64,000 nt of DNA. Source: Anopheles merus (Eukaryota; Arthropoda; Insecta; Diptera; Culicidae). The first letter of the stretch is position 1. The number at the start of each line of letters is the position of its first letter. Positions 45,293 to 58,036 of the stretch are shown piece after piece. The translations under genes and the position numbers were made by a program. The stretch lies in NCBI RefSeq assembly GCF_017562075.2, contig NC_054081.1, positions 22,572,793 to 22,636,792 on the forward strand, given 5' to 3'. The notes under the pieces are model-generated. The model searched no databases and was not told the DNA's origin. It saw nothing but the letters and a program-made list of their open reading frames with translations.

Positions 45293-45603
45293 AGTTACGT
45301 AGACCGAATAGCTGAGTCCACGTAATAAGAAGCTAACACGTGGACACGCGCACCGAGCAACGACCGCATCACCGGAACACGCGCGCATAGCAACATGACG
45401 CGCATAGCAACAGGAACCGGCACGTGGACACGCGCATACCGGAGATGCAGAGTCAGCAGCTATAGGGTAGAATCGAAGGCTAGGTGCATTGTAGAATTTA
45501 AGAAATAAGTCAGTTGTAATTTGGATCAGCTCAGTAAGAAGCGCTTGCGCTTAAGCAATAAAGTTTTTTTTTTTATGAAACGTGAAGCCTTGCACTTATA
45601 ATT
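45293..45603 (+). repeat. 5' LTR of the errantivirus-like element
   Basis: 311 bp. It contains a poly(A) signal-like GCAATAAAG near 45557 and the repeated unit CACGTGGACACGCGCA (twice). A TATA box is not evident. Confidence 0.93.
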
Positions 45604-46102
45604 GGCGCAGCCGTCCGGAGTGATTTAAGTGAGTGTAATTGTGTCAAAAGTGGAAAAGTAAGAGACTGGAAAAACTCTAACTAAAGTGATCCCGCAAGTG
45701 ATAAAAGTTATCCAACGCATCCGGAGCAACACAGGAAGACAACATCGATCGAAGCTGTATTCCGCCGAGGAGTTGAGGATCCCCCACGCAGTTACCCACC
45801 CGGAAGGAAAACCAGCATCGTTAAATCACGAACCCGCGACACGACAGCAAGAAAAAAAAACGTAAGTAATTCTTTTATTTTCATAAAAAGTGCAACAGTG
45901 TTTCAGTGGAAATCAGTGCTTGAAAAACCAGTTTTACTCGCGTCCTTAGGAAATACTACCAGATAGGTTTCTTAGGTAGAAAGTGACTTACTACCAGATA
46001 AGAGTAGCTTTTTCTCATCGTGGGAGTACTACCAGATAGGGCCCGTGATACAAAGAAAAGAAAGAGATCAACCCAGTGTCGTACACAACGAAAAATTCGT
46101 AC

Positions 46103-47185
46103 ATGAAAGCAACTGAAAGGTTCGATTCTCACAGAGATCTTTTAACCTCCGGTAATCTTGAAACAGAAGGAGACAAAATGGAAGAGATCGCAACACAATT
46201 GGTCGAGATGATGCGAGCCATCACTTCTCTCCAGAACCAATACACAGCGCTAAGCGCAAGTACCTCATCAAGTAATGCAGGTAATAATAGGGCATTTGAC
46301 GATTATTTTCGCATTCCTGACCCTATAAAATCATTGCCAACTTTTGAGGGCAATCGGAAACAACTAGCATCATGGTTATCAACCGCCGATAACACACTAG
46401 CTTTGTTTAAAGACCTAGTACCGGCAGCAGTGTACCAAATGTACGTTACTGCAGTAACAAACAAAATTTGTGGGAAAGCAAAAGACATCCTATGTCTTTC
46501 AGGAAGTCCACAAAATTTCGACGAAATTAAAGAAATTTTAATTTCTTCGCTAGGTGACCGACAAGAATTGTCCACCTATAAATGCCAAATGTGGCAAAAT
46601 AAAATGACCGATGGGATGAGTATTCACAAATACTACCACCAAACTAAAGAAATTGTGCAAAATATTAAAACCCTTGCAAAACAAAACGAACAATACCGCA
46701 CAAATTGGGTTGCAATCAATGCATTCATTGATGAAGACGCACTTGCTGCATTCATCGCTGGACTTAGAGGAAACTACTTTGGGCACGCTCAAGCCGCTCG
46801 ACCTAAAGACATTGAGGATGCGTATGCATTCCTTTGTAAGTTCAAAGCGACAGAACAAAATGCAGGCAGCCTTACCAAAAATGTTCAAACCCCATCCAAT
46901 AAACCACCTTTTAAGAATAAATTCAACCAAAATGAAAGTACCAGTTATAATAAACCAACTAAAGCCATTTCAGAAAAGAAATTTTCAATCAAAAACTCAG
47001 ATAAACCTGAACCAATGGATGTAGATGCTTCAATGCGCAGTAAATATGCACAAAATAAAAAGCAATTCCACAACAACGAGGTTGAAACGGAACAAGAGTC
47101 CAATGACAGTGACAGTGATGATGAAACTGACCATTTTAACGAAGTAAATTTTCGCCTAGCAGGAAGTCTGAAAAACAATACTTAA
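46103..47185 (+). CDS. Gag of the errantivirus-like element
   Basis: From ATG at 46103 the frame runs 360 codons without a lesion. The frame is open a little further upstream, but the first ATG is here. The middle matches the gag core of 17.6/297-type elements (LPTFEGNRKQLASWLSTADN, FIAGLRGNYFGHAQAARP); the C-terminus is acidic (EQESNDSDSDDETDHF) and ends NFRLAGSLKNNT. No zinc knuckle is seen, as is common in this group. Pol starts in the -1 frame overlapping the gag end; the sequence CTGAAAAACAAT just before the stop is a plausible -1 slip site. Leader 45604-46102 is noncoding. Confidence 0.88.
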   Translation: MKATERFDSHRDLLTSGNLETEGDKMEEIATQLVEMMRAITSLQNQYTALSASTSSSNAGNNRAFDDYFRIPDPIKSLPTFEGNRKQLASWLSTADNTLALFKDLVPAAVYQMYVTAVTNKICGKAKDILCLSGSPQNFDEIKEILISSLGDRQELSTYKCQMWQNKMTDGMSIHKYYHQTKEIVQNIKTLAKQNEQYRTNWVAINAFIDEDALAAFIAGLRGNYFGHAQAARPKDIEDAYAFLCKFKATEQNAGSLTKNVQTPSNKPPFKNKFNQNESTSYNKPTKAISEKKFSIKNSDKPEPMDVDASMRSKYAQNKKQFHNNEVETEQESNDSDSDDETDHFNEVNFRLAGSLKNNT

Positions 47186-48526
47186 ATTCCAAAAAGAACT
47201 ATCTCCCATATTTACGCACTAAACAAGGTCTCAATCTATTGATCGATTCCGGCGCAAATAAGAATCTTATCCAACCAGGTGTTTTAAAAACAAAAAAGGA
47301 AATCAAACAGATCGAAATCACTAACATAGTGGGAAAACAAATTATAGATACCTGCGGAAAAACAAACCTCTTATACAAGGAAATTCCCTCACAAAAATAT
47401 TACGAATTAAAATTCCAGAATTTTTTCGATGGATTGATTGGCTCACAATTTTTAGCAGAAAATGAAGCTATTCTCAATTACCGAAAACAAACACTTGAAA
47501 TTTCAAAAGTAATTATGTCATTTGAAAAATATTTCCCTAACGAGAAAAACTATAACCATGTAGTAACTCTCCCAACCAATACGGACGGAGAATGGATTAT
47601 TTACGAACCGACTAAACTTTGTAAAAAAATTACAGTTCAGCCAGGCGTATACTCAGCCAAAAATAAAAAAAACTACAATTTTACTACAGACAAATAAACC
47701 AAAACCCCCTAATATACAACATAAAGCGTTAGAAATTACAGTAAATAATTTCGAAACTGTTACTCCTTTACCCATGAAACCCGAATCAAAAATTACAAGC
47801 GAAATGCTGAGCGAGATAATTCGTACATCTCATCTTTCAACTTTGGAAAAAGACCATCTTTTTAGAACAATTATTAAAAATCAGAACGTTCTATTAAAAG
47901 CAGGAGAAAAACTTTCAGCTACACCAGATGTTAAACACAAAATAACTACCACTAATGATGCACCAGTTTTTACAAAATCATATCGATATCCACACGCATT
48001 TAAAAATGACGTAGAGGAACAGATTAATGAACTACTACGAAATGGTATCATAACCCATTCGACAAGCCCCTATTCCTCGCCAATATGGGTAGTCTCCAAA
48101 AAGGTTGATGCCTCGGGAAAGAGAAAAATAAGAGTAGTAATCGACTACCGCAAGTTGAATGAAAAGACCATTGACGAAAAATCCCCATCCCACAAATTGA
48201 AGAAATACTAGACAGTTTGGGTAAATCAGTTTATTTTACAACACTTGACCTCAAATCAGGATTCCACCAAATCGAGATGGATTCTAACGATAAAGGGAAG
48301 ACAGCGTTTTCTACAGCACAAGGCCACTTTGAGTTCAATCGAATGCCTTTTGGGTTGAAAAACGCCCCAGCTGCTTTTCAACGCGCTATGAACAGTGTGC
48401 TAATAGGACTGATAGGAAATATTTGTTTCGTGTACCTCGATGACATTATAATCATCGGTAAAAACTTGGAAAACCACATAGAAAATCTAAACACAGTTTT
48501 AGAAAGGCTTTCAAAATTTAACCTCA

Positions 48527-49351
48527 TGTAATGGGTTAGGCGATAGCTACGGTCGCCATATGATGAGCGTACAGCTGTACCTCAAGTACCGTCGCGGTAG
48601 GTCAGTTTTTACTGACATGAGCCGAGGTGGAATAACACTTTTGTTCGAAGCGGACTTTTCAACACTTGATCGTCCAGGCGATCATAGAAACCTTTAGGAG
48701 GTTTCCCTTACTGGAAACGTTGGAGTTTAGAAGCCTTACCTTGGGTAGGGGGACATAACTAAACTCTTGAAATAAGTTGGAAGGCGAAGTATTAGGAAGC
48801 GTAACGTCCTATCTTGGCAGTCCGAACGAATCTGACTTGCCACGGTCGGAATTGGTTTTATTTATACTCAATAAGTTTCGTACATTTGGTTTTGGAATGT
48901 GTTTTTGTCCTAATTAAAGGTTATTGATATGAGGTGCAATTTATACATTGTATCGGAAGTGAGGTGTCTATCAATTTGTGCCTATGCTGCACTTTTAGTG
49001 TTTTTACAAAGGTTCTGGAAAGTTTCAACTGTTCTAGCCAAAGAACGAGTGCGTTCGTTGCTCTTTGCCTACACTGCGCTTTTAGCAATAAGTTGCTATG
49101 CGTCTGCTTTGCTGCAGTAACGCTTGAATTGCTTATGCTGCGCGATTCGGTTGTTTTCGATAAAATGTGTCTCAATGGTTTTTTTCTATGAACGGTATGG
49201 TCTAGGTATGTTGCTATGGAGTGGATTGATTTGCTGATGCAATATAATGACTGTGTTGCAATAATGTGATTTGACTTTACGGAGTGTGTTACAATGTGTC
49301 TATAGCTGATAGTGTGTATTATAATAAGTTCTGTATAGCAGATATGCTACA
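48527..49351 (-). repeat. 3' LTR of element B
   Basis: 825 bp. To its right stands CCTCCCCCC, the complement of the polypurine tract, the same as in element A. The frames inside (for example 48921-49175) are LTR sequence, not genes. Confidence 0.95.
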
Positions 49352-49397
49352 CCTCCCCCCTTTAATAGAATAACGTAATGAAATACAATGATTGAAG

Positions 49398-52300
49398 TTA
49401 TTCTCCTGTGTACTTAATTAGTCTGTTTTTGTGTACTGTAGAGGTTTTCTTTGTTGTATTGTTCTGTATTACGCAATTAGGCCCTTGGTCGCTTACTACT
49501 GTGAAAGGTCCAATGTAGACTGGATCTAATTTTTTTCTGTTTTCATTTTCCAAATAAACCTGATCTCCTATCTTTATAATGAGTGGAACTGTATCTTTAT
49601 TTAAGATTTGCTGTCTTTTATTCTTTGCTTTTATCAAATTTTCTCTGGCAATTTGGTTAGATTTTTGGAGTTTATATTTCATTTCGAAATAATATTGGTC
49701 AATATTATAAACTGGTTCTATTTTTGTTTTAAATATATCTTGTGGTAAATTCGCTTTTCTTCCAAATACCAGTTCGTATGGTGTGTAGTTTGTGTCTGTG
49801 TGTTCTGTTGTATTGTAAACAAATTCGTAAAATTTTGTCCAATCGTCCCAGTCATCATGATGTTCGTTTGTATAACTTCTTAGATATTCGTTTAGACATC
49901 TATGATTTCTTTCTAATGAACCTATTGTCTGAGGGTGGTAAGCTGTGCTAAAAGTCTGTTTGATTTTTAAGATTTCTGAGATTTTGTGTAATATTTCATT
50001 GTTATATTCTAGCCCTTGATCTGATTTTAGTTCTATAAATGTTCCAAATGTTAGGATAAAGTTTTCTACCAATGCTCTTGCTATAGTATTCGCTTCTTTG
50101 TTATGGATAGGTATTACTACGATGTATTTTGTTAAGTCACATTGTATGGTTATTGCATACCTGTTGTTTTTGTTAGTTTTTGTTAGTGGTCCTACTGTGT
50201 CGATTGAAATTATGTTAAAAGGTTTTGTCGGTGTTGTAGTTACAACTGTGTCTTCCTTAGTATGTCTAGTCGTCTTATTAACTATGCATGCCTTACAATT
50301 TCGTACGTATTTCTTGATATCATCTTTCATATTTTTCCATTTATATTTTTCCCTTATTTTCTGGTATAGTCTGTACTGGCCTATATGTCCTCCCGAAGGG
50401 GTCATATGATAATCTGAAATATTCTCAGCCTATCTTTCTCTGTTGTTATCCATCTAGTTGGAGTAAACAGGATTATTTCAAACTTGGTAATGGCTCTGTT
50501 GGCGATTTCCTTAATAGTTTGTTGGGAATATTCTTTGAATAAATGGTCTTCTTCTGACCATGCTAGTTTATTTCTTCCATATTGCTTCGCGATTTTGCAC
50601 ATTTCTAGAAGAGCAAACTCTAATGCTTGACTTCCATTTACATCTTTTCTCAAAAGAAATTTTTCTAGTGCTTTACCATATGAATGGTTATATATTATGA
50701 ATTCAACGTTGTTCTTATTTCTCTGCGTACCTATTTTCAAAACCTTTCTCACTTCTGAAGGTCTATCTGTTTTCCACATCGCGGGGTGATCAGTCCCTGT
50801 TGTTGCGATTGGTTTATCTTTGTGTGTATCAGTTTGCGCGTTATTTTTCTTAACCATGGCTCTCGTATTGACCATTAAAATCGTTTTGGATTTTGGTATT
50901 GATGCCTTTAGGTCATCCGAGTTAAGAATTATTCTCGATAGTGCGTCTGCCGCAACATTAGCTTTACCTGCTAAATATTCTATTTCAAAGTCAAATTCTT
51001 CTAAATCTAGTCTCATTCTAGTCAGTTTAGAAGTAGGATTTTTCATACCAAATAAGTATGCTAGTGGTCTATGATCTGTTCTAACTATAAATTTTTGACC
51101 ATATACATAAGGTTTAAAATAATTGATTGCCCAATGTATAGCTGTAAGCTCTTTCTCGATAATTGGCTTATTCTTCTCTCCTGGTGTAAAACTTTTACTC
51201 GCAAACGCGACTGGTAAATCGTTTCCATCTGATATTTGTGATAACACTGCACCACATGCCATATCCGATGCGTCTGTCGTAATTATAAACTGCTTTTTAA
51301 AATCTGGATATTGTAAAATTGTGGGTGAGAGTAAGCTTTGTTTCAAGGTATCGAAAGCTGCTTGACATTCTGATGTCCATGCAAACTTAACGTCTTTCTT
51401 AATCAAATTATTAATAGGTTTAGCTGTCTTTGCAAAATTTTGTACAAATTTACGATAATAGTTACAAAATGCGACAAAACGTCTTGCTTCATCAGCATTA
51501 GTAGGAATCGGGAAGTTTTTAATCGTATCAAACTTCGCGTCGTCCGGATAAATTCCTTTATCTGTTATTTTATGACCTAAGTACGTTACTTCTGTTTTGA
51601 AGAAACAACATTTCTCTGCATTTAGTTTAAGGTTATACTTTCTTAGCCTATCAAAAACTTTACCTAAATTACTGATATGATGCCGTGCACTGCATCCAGT
51701 AACTATAATATCATCTATATATACAAATGCTAGCTCTGGTGTTAAACCAGCCATAGCGATAGCCATCATCCTTTGAAAGCTGTTTGGACTAATGTTGAGT
51801 CCAAATGGCATTCTTGTAAACTGATAGTGGCCTGTAGGTGTTGAAAAAGCTGTATATTTTCTCGAATTTTTAACAAGCTCGATTTGATGAAACCCTGACA
51901 TCAAATCCAATGTACTGAAATATTTGGCTCTTCCTAACTGATCTAGTATCGTGTCTATGCGGGGTAAAGGGAATTTGTCTGGTAAAATTTTCTTGTTTAA
52001 CTGCCGAAAATCCACTACTAGACGCCATTTCTTCTTGCCTTCAACTGATTTCTTCGGTACTAATAGTATCGGTGAATTATATGACGATACAGAATGTTCA
52101 ATAATGTTATTTTTCAACATATTTTCTACCTGCAATTGCATTTCTTCAGTTTGTGAATGTATTTGCTTGTAATTTGGTATATAAGAAGGAATATTATCTT
52201 TTAATGAAATTTCCTGGGTATAAAAATTGTTAGTAGAGACCGGTTCATCTTCTAAACAAAATATATCCTAGAATTTTGTGATAAGATTTTCTAATTCTTC

Positions 52301-53060
52301 TCTTGCTATTTGTGGAATATTTTCTACATGAATTTTGTTATTAATTTTCTTTATTCGTTCCCTAGATGTGTTTGATTTTTTCTGTAGCTGCTCATAATTT
52401 GTTAAAGGTTCGATGTCGGGTTTATAGGATTTTATCTCTAAAGAAACATCTTTATCTGTGGTATTAATGAATTTAATATACTGATTACGCTTTGAAACTA
52501 TTGTGTTTCCGCAAAATACTCCTGGTTGGATTTCTTGTGATAAGATAATTGAATCTTCTGTCAAGTTTGGTATGGTTATTTTTCGAACTACTTCACTTCG
52601 TTTTGGTAAAATATAATTTCCATTTACATTGTCTTCTATTGGATGTGAAATCAATCCGTTATCAGATGAGAAATATATCATCCAATTAACATAATCAACA
52701 ATACATCTGTGCTTTATAAAATCTTTTCCTAATAGTCCGTCAGAAAAAATGGATTCTACGTCTTCTATTATATGAAATTCGTGTACAATGGAATAATCGC
52801 CAAAGTGAATTGTTGTCACAGCAGTTCCTAAAGTCTCTGATTCATGGTCACTAGAGCTTATCAAAGTTAATTTTTTAGATGTATTGATCTTGCAACCTGG
52901 TTTTAATTTACTAGCTTTAAGTACGGATACGGTTGCTCCTGTATCTATGATGAGTGTGCTATAGATTTCCTTTGCAATTTCTATTTTAACTTTAACAAAA
53001 TTATCTGCATCAGTGTTTATGGTTAGTATAGGGTATTTTCTGATACTTGAGAGTGGCCTA
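49398..53060 (-). pseudogene. Pol of element B: protease, RT, RNase H, integrase
   Basis: Protease IDTGATVSVLK lies near 52940 and the frame runs to a TAG at 52268-52270 (where Ser would be expected). The same frame then goes on through RT (FSTLDLMSGFHQI, FVYIDDIIV) and RNase H (TTDASDMACGAVL, ADALSRII) to 50402. A one-base loss near 50420 shifts into the integrase (50405-49398): finger GGHIGQYRLYQKI ... CKACIV, core SIDTVGPL, SDQGLEYNNEIL, SLERNHR, and a C-terminal GPFTVVSDQGP. Only one stop and one shift separate it from an open pol. The product set equals that of element A. Confidence 0.92.
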
Positions 53061-54009
53061 AAAAATTATTCTGTTCTTCTGCTGTTACTGTATTATGAAT
53101 AGGCGCTCGAGTATTTTGCCCATTGCTATTATTCCTCTGACTGGATTGTACGTACTGATTTCTATTGGAATTATTTTGCCGATTTGGCTGCTGAATTCTG
53201 TTGTTGTTGGTATTGTTATTGTTGTTATATCTGAAGTTATTATTATTTCGGTTGTTGTTCTGTCCATATCTTATGGGTGGGAACCTGGGTGGGTTTGTGT
53301 TTGAAACCTATTATTATTTGGGAATTTGTTGAAATTGTTCCTTCCCTGGTAGTTGTTTCCATACCCTCTATTGTTCCTGGTAGCGTTTGAATATAGGATC
53401 TTTGTCTGATCATTCCTTCCCTTTTTCGTTTTGTCTTCTAGCTCCAACTTTACTGATTGCTCTATGGCTACTTCTGGCGCTATCTCTTCTGCAATATATG
53501 CTTCTTCTAGTTGTTGTGTTAATATTTCAATAACGCTGCCAAAGTCTTCTATCGTTCCAGTCTGTTTAGTATTGTCCATTTTTGATACTATGATCTCTGG
53601 TGTTACCTTTATGCTGCACCTGTTTTGTAATTTGCTAACTATTTCTTCAATTGAGGTTGGGGTTTTCCCTACGACACTTCGCGCTTTTCCTGTAAGACGT
53701 CCTAATACCAGTTCTATTATTGTTTCTTTATTTTCTGGATTTACTATTTTCTTTAGTACGTTTAAATTTGACACCACCTCTTTCAAATCTTTCTCATTAC
53801 CGTCATATTTTGATATGAGAGAAGTGGTAATTTTAATCAATTCCATAATTTGAGCCATTTCAAATTGGTTCTCTGATAATGTCGTAAATTTCCTAAGTAT
53901 TTGCCCTTAATGTTGTTAATGCACAGAGCCTGTAGTTGTTCAGCTGTTTCGCCTGATCATAAATTATATCTGATTTTTTTAATATATTTTCTAATAGTTT
54001 TTGCATCAT
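53061..54009 (-). pseudogene. Gag of element B
   Basis: Gag starts MMQKLLENILKKSD at 54009 and hits a stop near 53900, then reopens as MAQIMELIKITTSLISKYDG (53858-53271) with the same helical core as element A (VLGRLTGKARSV). After a shift near 53272 the tail is Asn/Gln/Arg-rich (GQNNNRNNNNFRYNNNNN) and ends EEQNNFLGHSQ, parallel to FLGQ in A. No zinc knuckle. Confidence 0.8.
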
Positions 54010-55013
54010 TCAGTTTCGTTATTGTTAGTATTGTTATAGTCTATAGATAATTAAAGTAAATTCCTGACCTGTTTTTTTTGTTGCTATTTTTGCACATTTA
54101 TGCAGTCTCATCAGTAAAATTTTAAATTTACGGTACCTTTTTTTAAATACATAGCATGTATTTTTGTTGTTGCTGCTCATGATGATGCTACGCTCGTTAC
54201 CGGTGCTTGGTGTTTTAATCCGTGCTTGGTGTTTGATATGAATTTCTATGATGTCATCAGTCGTCGTTCGATGTCTTGTCGGTATTGGGACCCTTTGTCC
54301 ATTCGTGTCAATCCATATTGGGCAGTGAGCTCGTCTCGTCTTTTCGTCTTCCACGTTGGGAACGGTTGTTCCATTCAATCACCCTGGTTACATCTCGTGG
54401 GCCGTAGTCTCGCCGTTCACTCTATCACCTTTTAGATGAACATCATTTTTACATACGTATCGCTAATAGTAACTGCACTGTGTCTGTATGATGGTGACAT
54501 CGTTATTTGTTATTTCCGCTTACGTTGGACTTTATGCGTTCCGTCTCACTTCAAGTCTGCTCTACTTTGCAAACCGATCACTTAAGTGTTTATTTATAAC
54601 TTGTTGCATTTCTGCACGTTGGGGTAGGTTGTCACTAACCTTTTTTGCATAATAACGCATAGTTGTTGTTCACCGTATACATTATTTTTTCAAACGGTTC
54701 ATCACTTATATTTTCGATGAATTGTCATTTTATACACCACACTCTACTTGTTTCTGGCCGTTCAATTATCGTTATTGTTTTTTTTTATATATATATGAGT
54801 CACTTGTGCCAGCTGCGTTGTAGAATGTTCCATATAAATTAGCACATTTGACACTTTTTGCACTTTCCGTCGAATGCCGGTTATGGTCACAATACTTTTG
54901 ATTCGTCATACGACACTTACGCTGTACGTTACCGTTGTACGTATCACATTTTGCTTGAATTCACTTTGTTAACAAATCTGCCCGTCGATTGCAGATTATG
55001 GTCACGGTCGCCA
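54010..55013 (-). other. Leader of element B
   Basis: About 1 kb between primer-binding site and gag with no coding frame that I recognise. Long leaders are normal in mdg1-type elements. Confidence 0.7.
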
Positions 55014-55837
55014 TGTAATGGGTTAGGCGATAGCTACGGTCGCCATATGATGAGCGTACAGCTGTACCTCAAGTACCGTCGCGGTAGGTCAGTTTTACTG
55101 ACATGAGCCGAGGTGGAATAACACTTTTGTTCGAAGCGGACTTTTCAACACTTGATCGTCCAGGCGATCATAGAAACCTTTAGGAGGTTTCCCTTACTGG
55201 AAACGTTGGAGTTTAGAAGCCTTACCTTGGGTAGGGGGACATAACTAAACTCTTGAAATAAGTTGGAAGGCGAAGTATTAGGAAGCGTAACGTCCTATCT
55301 TGGCAGTCCGAACGAATCTGACTTGCCACGGTCGGAATTGGTTTTATTTATACTCAATAAGTTTCGTACATTTGGTTTTGGAATGTGTTTTTGTCCTAAT
55401 TAAAGGTTATTGATATGAGGTGCAATTTATACATTGTATCGGAAGTGAGGTGTCTATCAATTTGAGCCTATGCTGCACTTTTAGTGTTTTTACAAAGGTT
55501 CTGGAAAGTTTCAACTGTTCTAGCCAAAGAACGAGTGCGTTCGTTGCTCTTTGCCTACACTGCGCTTTTAGCAATAAGTTGCTATGCGTCTGCTTTGCTG
55601 CAGTAACGCTTGAATTGCTTATGCTGCGCGATTCGGTTGTTTTCGATAAAATGTGTCTCAATGGTTTTTTTCTATGAACGGTATGGTCTAGGTATGTTGC
55701 TATGGAGTGGATTGATTTGCTGATGCAATATAATGACTGTGTTGCAATAATGTGATTTGACTTTACGGAGTGTGTTACAATGTGTCTATAGCTGATAGTG
55801 TGTATTATAATAAGTTCTGTATAGCAGATATGCTACA
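55014..55837 (-). repeat. 5' LTR of element B
   Basis: 824 bp, one substitution (GTG against GAG near 55464) and one T-run difference from the left LTR. Confidence 0.95.
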
Positions 55838-58036
55838 CTCAAAATTCAACTAGATAAGTGCGAATTCCTTAGAAAAGAAACAGAATTTTTAGGACATGTT
55901 ATTACTCAGGAAGGTATAAAACCGAATCCAGATAAAATCACCAAAATCCTAGAATGGAAACTGCCATCAACACAGAAAGAAATCAAACAATTCTTAGGTT
56001 TATCAGGCTACTATCGCAGATTCATCAAAGACTATTCAAAATTAACAAAACCTCTTTCAAAATGCCTTAAAAAGGATACTATGATAAACACGCAAGATGA
56101 AGAGTATAAAACATCTTTCAATAGTCTAAAACAAATTATCGCTTCGGATCAGATATTAGCATACCCTGATTTCGAAAGACCGTTCATTCTAACAACCGAT
56201 GCAAGCAACTACGCTCTTGGCGCAGTTTTATCGCAAATCCAAGAAGGAAAGGAGCGACCAATTGCATTCGGAAGTAGAACATTAAACGAAGCCGAATCCA
56301 GATACTCCACTACAGAAAAAGAAGCCTTAGCGATTATTTGGTCTGTCCAAAAGTATAAATCTTATTTGTATGGTCATAAATTCACACTCGTTACTGACCA
56401 TAAACCTCTTACATTCATCAAAACATCCACTAAAAACTCAAAAATTCTTCGCTGGCGCCTAGAACTCGAGAATTTCGATTTCGACATCCAATACAAAGAA
56501 GGAAAGGCCAACGTAGTAGCAGACGCGCTAAGCAGGAAAACGGAAATTATTACAAATACCAATATTAACCAAGATTCTTCCATTTCAGGCACTCCTAAGA
56601 ACAATGTTTCCAATACAATTGACGTCAACTTCGAAGAATCATCATCTATTTCAGAATCCCTTCAGCATAATAACCCCTCACCGAACAATACTAACTCTGA
56701 TTCACAAACCATGCATTCAGCTGATACATCCGACGATTATTTTATCCATTTCTCCGAGAGACCAATCAATTACTACAGAAATCAGATAATTTTCCGAAAA
56801 TCCCATATAACAACTGACATTACGGAAACCCCTTTTAACAACTATAAAAGAGCAATTATTTGCAGAAATGATTTTGACGAATTAACAATACTAGATTCTC
56901 TAAAAAATTTCCACAATAACAAACAAACCGCGATTATGGCACCGGATGAATCAACTATTTCACTCATTCAATCCGTTTATCGACAATACTTCAACCAACA
57001 TGGACATTTTGTTCTTACACACTTACAAGTAAAAGACGTTAGTAACGAACAACGCCAAGACATCATCATAGCTAAAGAACACGAACGCGCCCATAGAGGT
57101 ATTCACGAAGTTCATAATCAACTAACAAGATGCTATTTCTTTCCACACATGATGACAAAAATTAAAAAACTAATTAATCTTTGCAAGATCTGTAACGTAC
57201 ACAAGTATGAACGCAAACCGTATAACATCAAAATCACACCCCGACCTATTGAAACAACCCCTTTCAGTCGCGTTCACATCGACATCTTTGGAATCGACAA
57301 ACACAACTACTTAACGTTCGTATGTGCTTTTCAAAATTTTTACAAACCATAGAAATTCCGTCCAGGAACTTGACAGACATAAGAAAAGCTCTTGCTCATT
57401 TTATTACAACGTTTGGCGCACCGAGAAAAATTATTTGCGATCACGAAACCACATTTAGAAGTATTCAACTTCAAACATTTTTAGCCAATTTAGGAACAGA
57501 ATTAGAATTTTCTTCATCCTCCGAAACCAATGGACAGGTAGAGCGAACACACAGTACAATTATAGAATTGTTCAAGACCAATAAACACAAGTTCAGAGAT
57601 TTAAGCTCTCCGGAGATCATAAAAGTAGTGACAGCACTATACAACGAAACAGTTCACTCCTCAACAGGATTCACGCCCAACGAAATCATTTTTAACAGAA
57701 CTAGCAATCGGATCCAGAACAAATAATTCAAACCACTAGAAACATTTACGAAAAAGTATCCCAAAAGCTCCACAATGCAAGTAGAAACATGCAGAAATAT
57801 AACGATGAAAAAGAAACACCACCGGAAATAGAGACAGGTAAACAGATATTTGTAAAGAAAAGCGTTAGGAAAAAAATAGACCCGCGATTCAACGAAAAAA
57901 CTTGTCTTAATGCGAATGATAAAACAGTTACAATGGCAAGAAATATCAAGAGGAACAAAAACAAGTTAAGGAGAATCAAGTCCCAGTAATACGTTCTTTC
58001 CGTTTTCTTTATCTTTCCCAGGCTTGAAGATCGAAA

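Larger units (their letters stand above)
48527..55837 (-). mobile_element. LTR element B: second mdg1/412-like Gypsy, very young
   Basis: LTRs 48527-49351 and 55014-55837 (TGTAATGGG...ATATGCTACA) are flanked by CTCA (48523-48526 and 55838-55841). They differ by one substitution and one indel in 825 bp. The primer-binding site left of the right LTR reads TGGCGACCGTGACC, again tRNA-Arg type. Its proteins are clearly related to those of element A but the LTRs differ. It is inserted in the RT of the errantivirus-like element; removal with one CTCA rejoins that frame. Confidence 0.95.
47186..58000 (+). pseudogene. Pol of the errantivirus-like element, split by element B
   Basis: Protease has LIDSGANKNLI (near 47245). 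A shift lies in the A-run near 47670. The RT starts at about 47774 and continues, after a shift near 48185, to 48522 with FTTLDLKSGFHQI and the catalytic YLDD. Element B interrupts here, and 55842-57352 continues directly with the RT end, RNase H (TTDASNYALGAVL) and the integrase finger (H-x3-H ... CKICNVH). A shift near 57335 leads to the integrase core (CDHETTFRSI, ETNGQVERTHSTI) up to 57726, another shift near 57715 to its C-terminal tail (to 57989). Pol would make and integrate the DNA copy. Four shifts besides the insertion make this copy inactive as written. Confidence 0.9.

Noticed and set aside
48921..49191. Small proteins in element B LTRs, repeated at 55407-55677
   Set aside because: They repeat only because the LTRs repeat; no independent evidence of coding.
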